Shown here one piece after another: positions 1-7,031 of a stretch of 64,000 nt of DNA. The stretch is from contig CAMVDP010000006.1 of NCBI GenBank assembly GCA_947166275.1, forward strand, positions 1 to 64,000, in the 5' to 3' direction. A model generated the notes under the pieces. It ran no database searches, was not told the DNA's origin, and saw only the letters and a list, made by a program, of their open reading frames with translations. The first letter of the stretch is position 1. The number at the start of each line of letters is the position of its first letter. The position numbers were made by a program, and so were the translations under genes. Source of the stretch: an uncultured Clostridia bacterium. GTDB lineage: Bacteria > Bacillota > Clostridia > Oscillospirales > Ruminococcaceae.

Positions 1-779
1 AGGGCGGCTGCTATGCAAAGGTCATCAACCTCGATAAGGATTCCGAGCCCGACATCTACAACGCTATCAAGAGAAACGCTCTTCTTGAGAACGTTACACT
101 CGACAAGGACGGAAAGATAGATTTTGCAGACAAGTCCGTCACCGAGAATACACGTGTTTCTTACCCGATCGACCATATCGAGAAGATAGTTAAGCCTATC
201 TCCCACGGTCCTGACGCAGATAACGTTATATTCCTTTCCGCTGATGCTTTCGGTGTACTTCCCCCTGTTTCGATACTTACTCCCGAGCAGACAAAGTATT
301 ACTTCCTGAGCGGCTTCACAGCAAAGCTCGCAGGTACAGAGCGCGGCATAACCGAGCCTACTCCCACATTCTCCGCTTGCTTCGGTCAGGCGTTCCTCGA
401 ACTCCACCCAACAAAGTATGCTGAAGAGCTCGTTAAGAAAATGGAGAAGAGCGGCGCAAAGGCTTACCTCGTAAATACCGGCTGGAACGGCACCGGCAAG
501 CGTATCTCCATCAAGGATACCCGTGGTATCATCGATGCTATCCTGAACGGCGATGTCCTCAAGGCTCCCACAAAGAAGATACCTTTCTTTGATTTCGAAG
601 TGCCCACAGCTCTTCCGGGCGTAGATCCCGCTATCCTCGATCCGAGAGATACCTACAAGTCCGCTTCCGAGTGGGAAGAAAAGGCAAAGGATCTTGCAGG
701 AAGATTCATCAAGAACTTCAACAAGTACGAAGGCAACGAGGCAGGTAAGGCACTCGTTTCCGCAGGTCCGAAGCTCTGA
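1..779 (+). CDS. pckA: ATP-dependent phosphoenolpyruvate carboxykinase, C-terminal part (5' truncated by window)
   Basis: Reading frame is open from base 3 to a TGA at 777-779, giving about 258 C-terminal residues. The enzyme interconverts oxaloacetate + ATP and PEP + CO2 + ADP in the cytosol; in rumen/gut fermenters it often runs toward oxaloacetate. Family landmarks are visible: the [10 protein letters not shown] strand near the start, the [19 protein letters not shown] segment, and [20 protein letters not shown] near the end. The length fits the last half of a 530-residue ATP-type enzyme. A strong hairpin terminator follows 20 bases after the stop, so it is the last gene of its transcript. 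The missing N-terminus prevents any comment on its promoter. Confidence 0.93.
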   Translation, partial: GGCYAKVINLDKDSEPDIYNAIKRNALLENVTLDKDGKIDFADKSVTENTRVSYPIDHIEKIVKPISHGPDADNVIFLSADAFGVLPPVSILTPEQTKYYFLSGFTAKLAGTERGITEPTPTFSACFGQAFLELHPTKYAEELVKKMEKSGAKAYLVNTGWNGTGKRISIKDTRGIIDAILNGDVLKAPTKKIPFFDFEVPTALPGVDPAILDPRDTYKSASEWEEKAKDLAGRFIKNFNKYEGNEAGKALVSAGPKL

Positions 780-800
780 TAGTCAGTATCATCACATAGA

Positions 801-840
801 TGCGTTCGCCGTGCCGTCAGGTCCGGCGAACGCAATTATT
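801..840 (+). terminator. Intrinsic terminator of pckA
   Basis: An 11-bp perfect stem (801-811 with 824-834) with a GC-rich base is followed by a T-rich tract, directly after the pckA stop. Confidence 0.85.
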
Positions 841-871
841 TTTTCGCTGTTTTCCTGCGAACGAGACAAAA

Positions 872-960
872 GCCCACGGATATGGAAGGTTTCTTTTTTC
901 GCCGCGTCGTGCGGCGTTTTGGAAACCTTCTTTACTACGTCCTGTAGTAATTCCGCGGGC
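872..960 (-). ncRNA. Candidate three-way-junction RNA element in convergent intergenic region
   Basis: Three nested inverted repeats: an outer 9-bp stem (872-880 with 952-960, one G-U), a long hairpin (885-893 with 922-930 enclosing 900-905 with 911-916), and a short hairpin (934-938 with 944-948). On the minus strand the outer stem ends in GGGC followed by TTTT, so it could be an elaborate terminator for the leftward lipoprotein operon ending at 1054, or an independent structured RNA. The rest of 841-1053 shows nothing coding. Confidence 0.45.
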
Positions 961-1053
961 TTATGTTGATTTGATCATGGTTTTGATTTGTAAGTTTATT
1001 TTTTGTTTTGGGCGTGATAGATAAATTAAATGATTTTTAATGTGGTTTTGTTT

Positions 1054-2625
1054 TTAATAGAAGAATGTTCCGTCTACCAAATCATAGTTTATTTTGCAGA
1101 TGTCGTCATATTCCATATCGTATTTGCTTCGTGATAATACGAATGGTGTTATCCGGTTTGTGTCTGAGTGGTAGTCTTTGCTTATTTCTTTGATAGATAC
1201 GTCTTCTTTTGGTGTGAGAGTTTTCACGGCTTCTACCATGTCAAGCTCTACCCATTTGTTGTTGATATATACAGCAGACCATACGTGTGTATCATTGCTT
1301 ATTATGATTGTGGGAATGCTATATGTTCGACAGAATATGGCGAGTATATTGGCAAGTTCGAGGCATCGTCCTGTTCTGGTCACAAATGCATCTTGTTTTC
1401 CTGAGTAATCTTTGAACCGTGCGCGTCTTGCACCTTTGCCGACTGACCACATGTCATATGACATGTTGTTTGATATCCATTTCATTGCTGTGTATAGCTT
1501 GAGTTCTTTGGACATATCATCGGTCACAAGTGATTTGGCAAGTTTGACCCATTTCTTGATGGTAGTGTCGTCTTCGCCTTTGTTGAGGGGTAAATACATT
1601 GTTCCGATAACACCAAGCTGTTTTGACGGAACGATTTTATCCGCAGCTATCTGTTTGAGCAGAATGTTTCTATGGTTCTGCATACGGTTAAAATCTTCTT
1701 TTGTCCAAGTTTCAGGTGTAATGGAGTACAGCCATGGTTCATTGACATTCAGGAAGAAGTACAGATATATTGTTTCACCTGTGCTGAATCTGGCAACAAA
1801 TCTGTAAGTTGTAGGCTTTATATTATATGAGCAGAGTTTTGTTATATCTATATCGGTATACTTGTCGAGTCTGATAGTATTTTTGTAGTACTTTGTGTTG
1901 TGATATAACGTACTTGCGTGTTCAACATAGCTTTCAGTTATTTTTACAGTTTTACCTGTGTTGTTGAACGCCTTGATGCTTATGGTTTTGTTGTTCTTGA
2001 CCCTTCCTGTGAGTCCGTAGAATTCGGTCTCGATAGGCATTGAGTTCGCTTCGCCTATCTTGTGCTCGACATCGACATATCCTTCGGACAGTTCGTTCTT
2101 TGTGAAGTTGAACATTACGGGATTGCGTGATCCTGCAGATGAACCGTCGAGGGTCTTGCCTTTCTGTTTACCGAAGAAAAACATTGATTCTGTGTCGATA
2201 TCAAGTTTTTCTGTAACGACTTTGCCTCCCGAGGAGGTCGTGGTGGTTGTGGCTGCTTTGGTGGTAGTCGCCTTGGTGGTAGTTGCTTTAGTGGTAGTCG
2301 CTTTGGTGGTCGTTACCTTTGCAGCTAAAGCTGTGGTGACGGATGCCTGCTCTGTTTCCTCAGGCGGAATGTGAACTCTGTCGCCGAGGTCGTCAGACCC
2401 GGAGGTCTCGTCAGACCCGGAGGTCTCGTCAGACCCGGAGGGCGCGGTGGTATCGTCGTCGGTGTTCCCGACTATTTCGGGCACACTTGTCTCCGCGAGT
2501 GCGGATGCTACCGCAGACTGTGCGATAGACTCAACGACAGCGGGGTCGATAGACTGCGAACAGCCCGACAGAGCCATGACCGCCGCGAGGATAAGGGATA
2601 TAAGGGTGTGCTTTCTGGTTTTCAC
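1054..2625 (-). CDS. Lipoprotein with transglutaminase-like (cysteine protease-fold) domain
   Basis: 523 residues starting at GTG, with AAGGAG six to seven bases upstream. A lipobox (LSGC, Cys22) predicts lipid anchoring on the outer face of the membrane. Residues about 55-140 are a low-complexity linker: three SGSDET-type repeats, then repeated TTKA units. The C-terminal domain carries a Cys-His-Asp set as in transglutaminase-like proteins: Cys421 in TGRCLELA, His447 in NDTHVWSA, Asp462 in WVELD. The family includes peptidases and cross-linking enzymes acting on proteins or cell wall; the substrate here is unknown. It is the last gene of a three-gene leftward operon, 27 bases after the PASTA-like lipoprotein. 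Confidence 0.8.
   Translation of the reverse strand: MKTRKHTLISLILAAVMALSGCSQSIDPAVVESIAQSAVASALAETSVPEIVGNTDDDTTAPSGSDETSGSDETSGSDDLGDRVHIPPEETEQASVTTALAAKVTTTKATTTKATTTKATTTKAATTTTTSSGGKVVTEKLDIDTESMFFFGKQKGKTLDGSSAGSRNPVMFNFTKNELSEGYVDVEHKIGEANSMPIETEFYGLTGRVKNNKTISIKAFNNTGKTVKITESYVEHASTLYHNTKYYKNTIRLDKYTDIDITKLCSYNIKPTTYRFVARFSTGETIYLYFFLNVNEPWLYSITPETWTKEDFNRMQNHRNILLKQIAADKIVPSKQLGVIGTMYLPLNKGEDDTTIKKWVKLAKSLVTDDMSKELKLYTAMKWISNNMSYDMWSVGKGARRARFKDYSGKQDAFVTRTGRCLELANILAIFCRTYSIPTIIISNDTHVWSAVYINNKWVELDMVEAVKTLTPKEDVSIKEISKDYHSDTNRITPFVLSRSKYDMEYDDICKINYDLVDGTFFY
2392..2442. repeat. 18-bp tandem repeat (three copies) inside the lipoprotein linker
   Basis: GTCAGACCCGGAGGTCTC is present at 2392 and 2410 and, in a truncated copy, at 2428. 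It encodes the repeated SGSDET linker and is a likely site of slippage-driven length variation. Confidence 0.85.
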
Positions 2626-2652
2626 GGTTTACTCCTTTCCCGAATGTGCTTA

Positions 2653-3495
2653 TCAGTTGAAAAAGCCTTTGATGATCCCTCCGGCGATCGGGTGCTCACT
2701 ATTGAAGTTATCGACATAGTTTTCTGCGATGCCGTCGATTATGCCTGCTAAGACGTTGCCTTCGTCATGGATCAGATATACGTCTGCATACAGCGTGCCG
2801 CCCTCTTTGGTCAGGATCGCGTTGGAAACGACCCAGTTCTTCTTGACCCATACATCAGCCTTTTCGCCGTTTTCATCGAATTCGTGCACCGTTTTGTATG
2901 TAGCGCCGTTTGATTTCAGTATGTCATAGGCATCGCTGTACCTTAAACCGATCATGCTGCTTGCGATCTTTGCGAGCGAGTCCTTGTGAACGTACAGATA
3001 TACATTACCGTCAAGGTTGAATTCAACGCTGTCTATCATCCATTCCGAGCTGTCGGTTATTTTTTCGCCGTTTGCGGTAACTCCGATAATATCATTGTCG
3101 GAGAAACCGCATTTTTTAATAATAGCGGCCGTCAGATCGTAAGTATATCCCTTACAGGTTTTGGTAAAATACTCCGAACTCTCACGTACCACTTTTTCTG
3201 CCTCCGCGTCATAGGTGGTCGTGGTCTCGGGCGCGGCGGTCTTCGGGGCAGTTGTGGTCGTGGACTCCTTCGTGGCTATCGAGTTGGTAATGCTGTCAAG
3301 ACCGTTACCGCCGTCGGTGAATATTTTGTGTTCCCTCACGGTGGTAGCAGCCGCGGCAGTTGTGGTTTCGGGTGCCGTAGTTGTCATTGTCGTTGTCGTG
3401 GTCGTTGTGGTTTCGGGTGCCGTCTGCGATCCCGAGCATGCCGATAACATTGTTATTACGGCGAGAAGTGCGATCATCGTTCTTTTGTTTTTCAT
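2653..3495 (-). CDS. Thr-rich-linker lipoprotein with PASTA-like domain
   Basis: 280 residues. The signal peptide ends in a lipobox at Cys20 (MLSAC). Residues about 28-95 are dominated by Thr and Ala, a flexible spacer holding the folded part away from the membrane. The segment about 178-245 (IGLRYSDAYDILKSNGAT, then a charged strand and WVVSNAIL) has the shape of a PASTA domain, the small fold that binds peptidoglycan stem peptides or beta-lactams in PknB kinases and PBPs. The match is by pattern only. Its ATG overlaps the stop of the upstream zinc-ribbon gene (ATGA), implying translational coupling. Likely role: cell-wall-associated, partner unknown. Confidence 0.65.
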   Translation of the reverse strand: MKNKRTMIALLAVITMLSACSGSQTAPETTTTTTTTMTTTAPETTTAAAATTVREHKIFTDGGNGLDSITNSIATKESTTTTAPKTAAPETTTTYDAEAEKVVRESSEYFTKTCKGYTYDLTAAIIKKCGFSDNDIIGVTANGEKITDSSEWMIDSVEFNLDGNVYLYVHKDSLAKIASSMIGLRYSDAYDILKSNGATYKTVHEFDENGEKADVWVKKNWVVSNAILTKEGGTLYADVYLIHDEGNVLAGIIDGIAENYVDNFNSEHPIAGGIIKGFFN

Positions 3496-3662
3496 TGATC
3501 TGATCCCTTTTCCTTTTTATTGTTTTCTTTCATACGCACCCGTCCGGGTCTGTAGTGTATCGGCAAAGGCGATCTTACGGCTTTGCCTCCGCAATCCGGG
3601 CATGCGTGCCGGTCGTCCGGCAGAGGCTTACTGCATTGGCTGCATTGATAATACAGAGTCAT
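3492..3662 (-). CDS. Small zinc-ribbon protein
   Basis: 56 residues from the ATG at 3660-3662, chosen because GGAAAGG lies nine bases upstream; an in-frame extension to 3734 lacks a ribosome site. It has two CxxC knuckles (CSQC and CPDC) typical of a rubredoxin-like zinc ribbon, then a basic tail. It overlaps the next lipoprotein gene by 4 bp. Small ribbons of this kind are usually cytosolic and of unknown function. It is the first gene behind the structured leader at 3704-3907, so it is the direct target of any control exerted there. Confidence 0.6.
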   Translation of the reverse strand: MTLYYQCSQCSKPLPDDRHACPDCGGKAVRSPLPIHYRPGRVRMKENNKKEKGSDQ

Positions 3663-3703
3663 AGTCGTTTTCCTTTCCGTTTGAGCCGTTTGTTTTCCGG
3701 AAC

Positions 3704-3907
3704 AAAAAGTGCGCAGCTGTTCAGAGCCACGCACCCGTAAAAATGCGAAAACTCACTCTGATTAGCCGCCAAGCCATTAATATCAGCATACGCTGTAGTC
3801 TACTGCGCACGTGAGTATAGCACTTCTACCTGAATAGAATTGCGCAGTAAACAAACCGGATATCCCCTTTAAGGGTAATAAACCTGATATTAAAATGGCT
3901 TGGCGGT
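3704..3907 (-). promoter_or_regulatory. Riboswitch-like structured 5' leader of the zinc-ribbon/lipoprotein operon
   Basis: The predicted transcript start lies at about 3904-3907. The first bases (3906-3884) pair with 3786-3766 to give a 21-bp stem with a 2-nt bulge. Inside are a small hairpin near 3866-3877 and an 8-bp stem UACUGCGC/GCGCAGUA (3849-3842 with 3808-3801). The 3' half of that stem lies in GUGCGCAG (3810-3803), which is also fully complementary to CUGCGCAC at 3716-3709, and that copy is followed by UUUUU. The two pairings exclude each other, as in an attenuator. I do not recognise the aptamer as a known class. Confidence 0.55.
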
Positions 3908-3910
3908 ACT

Positions 3911-3939
3911 ATTATAGCATATTCTGCCGAAAAAAGCAA
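3911..3939 (-). promoter_or_regulatory. Sigma-A promoter of the zinc-ribbon/lipoprotein operon
   Basis: On the minus strand TTGCTT (3934-3939), a 17-bp spacer, then TATAAT (3911-3916). Start of transcription is predicted at the foot of the long leader stem. Confidence 0.8.
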
Positions 3940-4060
3940 GTTTAATCAATAGAAAATACATATCGGAGCAAGTTGCTTTTTGTACATTGTGCATAATGTC
4001 TCGTTTCTTCTGAATTATATCATATCTGAAGTACTGCGCCTTTAGGATCAATTCAGGCGA

Positions 4061-4100
4061 ATATAAAAGCGCTGTCGGCTCGAATGAGCCGGCAGCGCTT
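4061..4100 (-). terminator. Intrinsic terminator of the sodium-pump operon
   Basis: 15-bp stem with one mismatch (4067-4081 with 4086-4100), four-base loop; on the minus strand it is followed by TTTTATATT. It lies 57 bases after the oadB-like stop. Confidence 0.85.
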
Positions 4101-4156
4101 CGGATATGAACTTGTACAATGTGTATCTATGGTCACCTTATGTATCGGAAACAGAG

Positions 4157-5347
4157 TTATCCGAAAATGGCCATCAGCGCACCGGCCGCGACCGCGGAAC
4201 CGATAACGCCTGCGACGTTCGGGCCCATAGCGTGCATAAGCAGGAAGTTGGTGGGATCGGCTTCCTGACCTACCTTCTGTGATACACGCGCTGCCATAGG
4301 AACAGCGGAAACGCCGGCGGAGCCTATGAGCGGGTTGATATTGCCGCCGGAAAGCTTGTTCATCAGCTTCGCGAGCAGTACACCGCAGGCTGTACCCACA
4401 CAGAATGCGAGAAGACCGAGCACAACTATCATTATCGTACGGATGCTTAAGAAGTTCGCGGCAGTGGCGGTAGCGCCGACTGTTGTGCCGAGCATGATCA
4501 CGATTATGTTCATTAGCTCGCCGGAAGCGGTCTTGACGAGTCTGTCAACGACACCGCTCTCTTTGAACAGATTACCGAGCATGAGCATACCTACCAGCGG
4601 AGCTGCGGAAGGCACGATGAATGCCACGATGATCGTTACGGCGATGGGGAATATGATCTTTTCTGTCTTGGAGACCGAACGGAGCATACCCATTTTTATC
4701 GAGCGCTCTTTCTTGGTCGTGAGAGCCTTCATTATCGGAGGCTGGATCACGGGAACGAGCGCCATGTACGAATATGCCGCGACAGCTATCGAACCGAGCA
4801 GTCCGGGCGCAAGCTTTGATGTGAGCCAGATCGCGGTAGGACCGTCCGCACCGCCTATAATACCGATTGAAGCGGCTTCAGCAAGCGAGAAGTCAACAAG
4901 ACCGGTAGCGGAGAGTGCGCAGGCTCCGAGGAAGGTGAAGAATATACCGCCCTGTGCCGCAGCACCGAGGAAGAAGCTCTTAGGGTTCGCGATGAGAGGA
5001 CCGAAGTCGGTCATACAGCCTATACCGAGGAAGATGAGCGGCGGGAAGATGCCGCACTTAACGCCCAGATACAGCACATCGAGTATACCTCCGTCATGGA
5101 GGACTTCAGCATAGGGGATATTGGTCGTCATAAAGAACTCGGGATGGTAAAGACCCGCACCGGGCAGGTTCGTGAGCGCCATACCGAAAGCTATCGGAAG
5201 CATGAGCATAGGCTCGTACTGCTTTACTATAGCGAGATACATCAGGAAGAATGAGATAAGGAGCATGACACCCTGCTGCCAGGTTATGTTGCAGAACGCC
5301 GACTGCTGCCAGAGCGTCTGTATGGTATCGAGAAATGTTTCCAGCAT
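4157..5347 (-). CDS. Sodium ion-translocating decarboxylase, beta subunit (OadB/GcdB/MmdB family)
   Basis: 396 residues from the ATG at 5345-5347, preceded by GGGGAG at eight bases; the in-frame GTG at 5356 sits on top of that site and is unlikely. This polytopic membrane subunit decarboxylates the carboxybiotin of its partner and exports Na+. The signature GGADGPTAIW with its ion-binding Asp is present, as is a second conserved stretch near GNLFKESGVV. The gene starts five bases after the stop of the OadG-like gene. The carboxyltransferase (alpha) subunit and biotin carrier are not in the window, so whether oxaloacetate, methylmalonyl-CoA or glutaconyl-CoA is the substrate cannot be told. 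Confidence 0.9.
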   Translation of the reverse strand: MLETFLDTIQTLWQQSAFCNITWQQGVMLLISFFLMYLAIVKQYEPMLMLPIAFGMALTNLPGAGLYHPEFFMTTNIPYAEVLHDGGILDVLYLGVKCGIFPPLIFLGIGCMTDFGPLIANPKSFFLGAAAQGGIFFTFLGACALSATGLVDFSLAEAASIGIIGGADGPTAIWLTSKLAPGLLGSIAVAAYSYMALVPVIQPPIMKALTTKKERSIKMGMLRSVSKTEKIIFPIAVTIIVAFIVPSAAPLVGMLMLGNLFKESGVVDRLVKTASGELMNIIVIMLGTTVGATATAANFLSIRTIMIVVLGLLAFCVGTACGVLLAKLMNKLSGGNINPLIGSAGVSAVPMAARVSQKVGQEADPTNFLLMHAMGPNVAGVIGSAVAAGALMAIFG

Positions 5348-5352
5348 AGCGT

Positions 5353-5835
5353 TCACTCCCCTCTCAATTCATATCGGCCTGTAAAGCCGCGCATATTCTC
5401 GGAGACTCCGGCGGCCTTCCAGCCCGACACAGCGGAGCGTTTGCGCTTTATACCCGCGATGCGGTACTGCTTGCCCTCGGCTTCGCCGTAAGCAGCGATA
5501 GCGGCAGCGATGACCGCGATGATCTCGTCGTCGTCCTCATCGTCATAATCATCCTCAACGGAGGGTGCAGGCGCGGGAGCGGGAGCAGGAGCTTTCGGCG
5601 CGGCGTTCTGCAGTCTGAATGACTTCATGCTGTCGTCGCGTGAGATCAACTTCTGGCGTTCACGCTTTTCTCTCGCATTGTTTATTACCTTGAAGATCTT
5701 GCCAAACCCCCAAAGGAAGAAGACAAGCACAGCAAGTATAAGGAAAACTATTACAAGTCCTGTAACAACAGTGGAACCTACCATTCCCCAGTTAATGTCC
5801 GTTGCCATAACAGCGGACGATACTTTATCCAACAT
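5353..5835 (-). CDS. OadG-type small membrane subunit of the sodium pump decarboxylase
   Basis: 160 residues from the ATG at 5833-5835, chosen because AAGGGG lies eight bases upstream. One membrane helix near residues 17-42 (GSTVVTGLVIVFLILAVLVF) is followed by a basic cytoplasmic part, a Pro-Ala linker (about 80-90), an acidic run (DDYDDEDDD) and a short Ala-rich helix. This is the layout of gamma/delta subunits that hold the decarboxylase complex together. The Pro-Ala linker often leads to a biotinyl domain in this family, but no MKM biotin site is present here. It is the promoter-proximal gene of the pair. Confidence 0.8.
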   Translation of the reverse strand: MLDKVSSAVMATDINWGMVGSTVVTGLVIVFLILAVLVFFLWGFGKIFKVINNAREKRERQKLISRDDSMKSFRLQNAAPKAPAPAPAPAPSVEDDYDDEDDDEIIAVIAAAIAAYGEAEGKQYRIAGIKRKRSAVSGWKAAGVSENMRGFTGRYELRGE

Positions 5836-5877
5836 CAGATGACCCCTTTTCATGGAGAGTAATTCAAAATCTATTCC

Positions 5878-5906
5878 ATTATACTACATTTATCCGGAAA
5901 ATTCAA
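5878..5906 (-). promoter_or_regulatory. Sigma-A promoter of the sodium-pump pair
   Basis: Minus strand TTGAAT (5901-5906), 17-bp spacer, TATAAT (5878-5883). Divergent from the export-operon promoter about 60 bases away. Confidence 0.75.
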
Positions 5907-5963
5907 GGGATTTTTTGAATTTTGAGCATAAGTTGAAAAAATTTTAAAAAATCCATGATTTAC

Positions 5964-5992
5964 TTGAAAAAATTATCAAATCATGCTATTAT
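5964..5992 (+). promoter_or_regulatory. Sigma-A promoter of the MacAB-like export operon
   Basis: TTGAAA (5964-5969), 17-bp spacer, TATTAT (5987-5992); the adaptor ATG follows 40 bases downstream. Confidence 0.75.
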
Positions 5993-6032
5993 TAATTGTA
6001 TATGCAACACTTCCGAGATCGGAGGCAGAAAT

Positions 6033-7010
6033 ATGTTGATCAAAAAACTTGCGGCAGCCGCGGCGCTGCTGACCATAACATCGGTGATATCGGGATGCTT
6101 TTTCTTCCCCGAGGAGGAGAAGCTTCTCGACCCGCCCGTAATAACTCCCGACAAAGTGGCGTACTCCACATATACGGCAAAGCAGAAGACCATTGAGAGC
6201 GTGTACTCCGCAACGGGCTACATACGCTCCGCGACAGAAGCCGAGTGCTTCTTCACAGACTACACCGGACAGCTCAAGAACATATACGTCCGCGCAGGAG
6301 ATACCGTAAAGGAGGGCGACCTGATCGCGGAGATGAACGTCGGAGAGCTTGAATACCTGCTTGAGATACAGGAGCTCAAGGTACAGGCGGCAAAGTTGAG
6401 ATACAGCTCGTCCGGCTCACAGGCAGACAAGCTCGACCTTGAGATCGAGCAGAGCACGCTCGATATGTACCGTGCGCAGGAGAAGGGCGCGAAGATATAC
6501 GCTCCCGCAGGCGGCAGAGTGTCATATGTCATGAAGGCGAACCCGGGCGATACGGTAGACCCCTATCGTGTGATAGCGCGTATCGCGGACCCCGACGACC
6601 TTTACGCTACGGCGGATTACAGCGGAGGCAAGGACTCGTTTGCTGTAGGTGACGAAGTCACGCTTACGATCGACGGTACACCGTACCGCGGCGCCGTGAC
6701 ATATACTCCCCGTAAGGCTGCGGAGGACGGCGCCGAAAACCAGAACCTTCTCTGTGCTTCATTCTCCGACCAACTCCCTGCATTCGGCTACCTCGGCAAG
6801 ACTGTCGATATAAAGAAGGTCGCAGCAAAGTCGGAAAACGCGGTAGTCATCCCCAAAACGCTTATCAAGACAGACGGCGACAGAAAGTACGTCATGATCT
6901 ACGCTGACGGTGAAAAAACAGAGCGTGATATCGAGATCGGTATCACCAATGCCTCTGAAGCCGAAATAATCAGCGGGCTCAAAGCCGGTGATGCCGTTAT
7001 AATCAGATAG
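6033..7010 (+). CDS. Lipoprotein efflux adaptor (HlyD/MacA family)
   Basis: 325 residues from the ATG at 6033 with GGAGG seven bases upstream; an earlier ATG at 5955 lies inside the promoter. Lipobox ISGC (Cys22) anchors it to the outer face of the membrane. Two halves of a lipoyl-like barrel are visible: GQLKNIYVRAGDTVKEGDLIAEM, then an alpha-helical hairpin, then AKIYAPAGGRVSYVMKANPGDTV. A beta-barrel and a C-terminal membrane-proximal domain (VVIPKTLIKTDGDRKYVMI) follow. Such adaptors link an ABC permease to extracytoplasmic substrate. It heads an operon with the permease 21 bases downstream. Confidence 0.85.
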   Translation: MLIKKLAAAAALLTITSVISGCFFFPEEEKLLDPPVITPDKVAYSTYTAKQKTIESVYSATGYIRSATEAECFFTDYTGQLKNIYVRAGDTVKEGDLIAEMNVGELEYLLEIQELKVQAAKLRYSSSGSQADKLDLEIEQSTLDMYRAQEKGAKIYAPAGGRVSYVMKANPGDTVDPYRVIARIADPDDLYATADYSGGKDSFAVGDEVTLTIDGTPYRGAVTYTPRKAAEDGAENQNLLCASFSDQLPAFGYLGKTVDIKKVAAKSENAVVIPKTLIKTDGDRKYVMIYADGEKTERDIEIGITNASEAEIISGLKAGDAVIIR

Positions 7011-7031
7011 TCCTGACTGGAGACAAGACCT

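Noticed and set aside
3766-3906. 6S RNA or a known riboswitch class
   Set aside because: The long closing stem recalls 6S RNA, but there is no central bubble in a single rod, the length is short, and no known aptamer core is recognisable.
5348-5356. GTG at 5356 as start of the oadB-like gene
   Set aside because: It lies directly on the GGGGAG ribosome site that is correctly spaced for the ATG at 5347.
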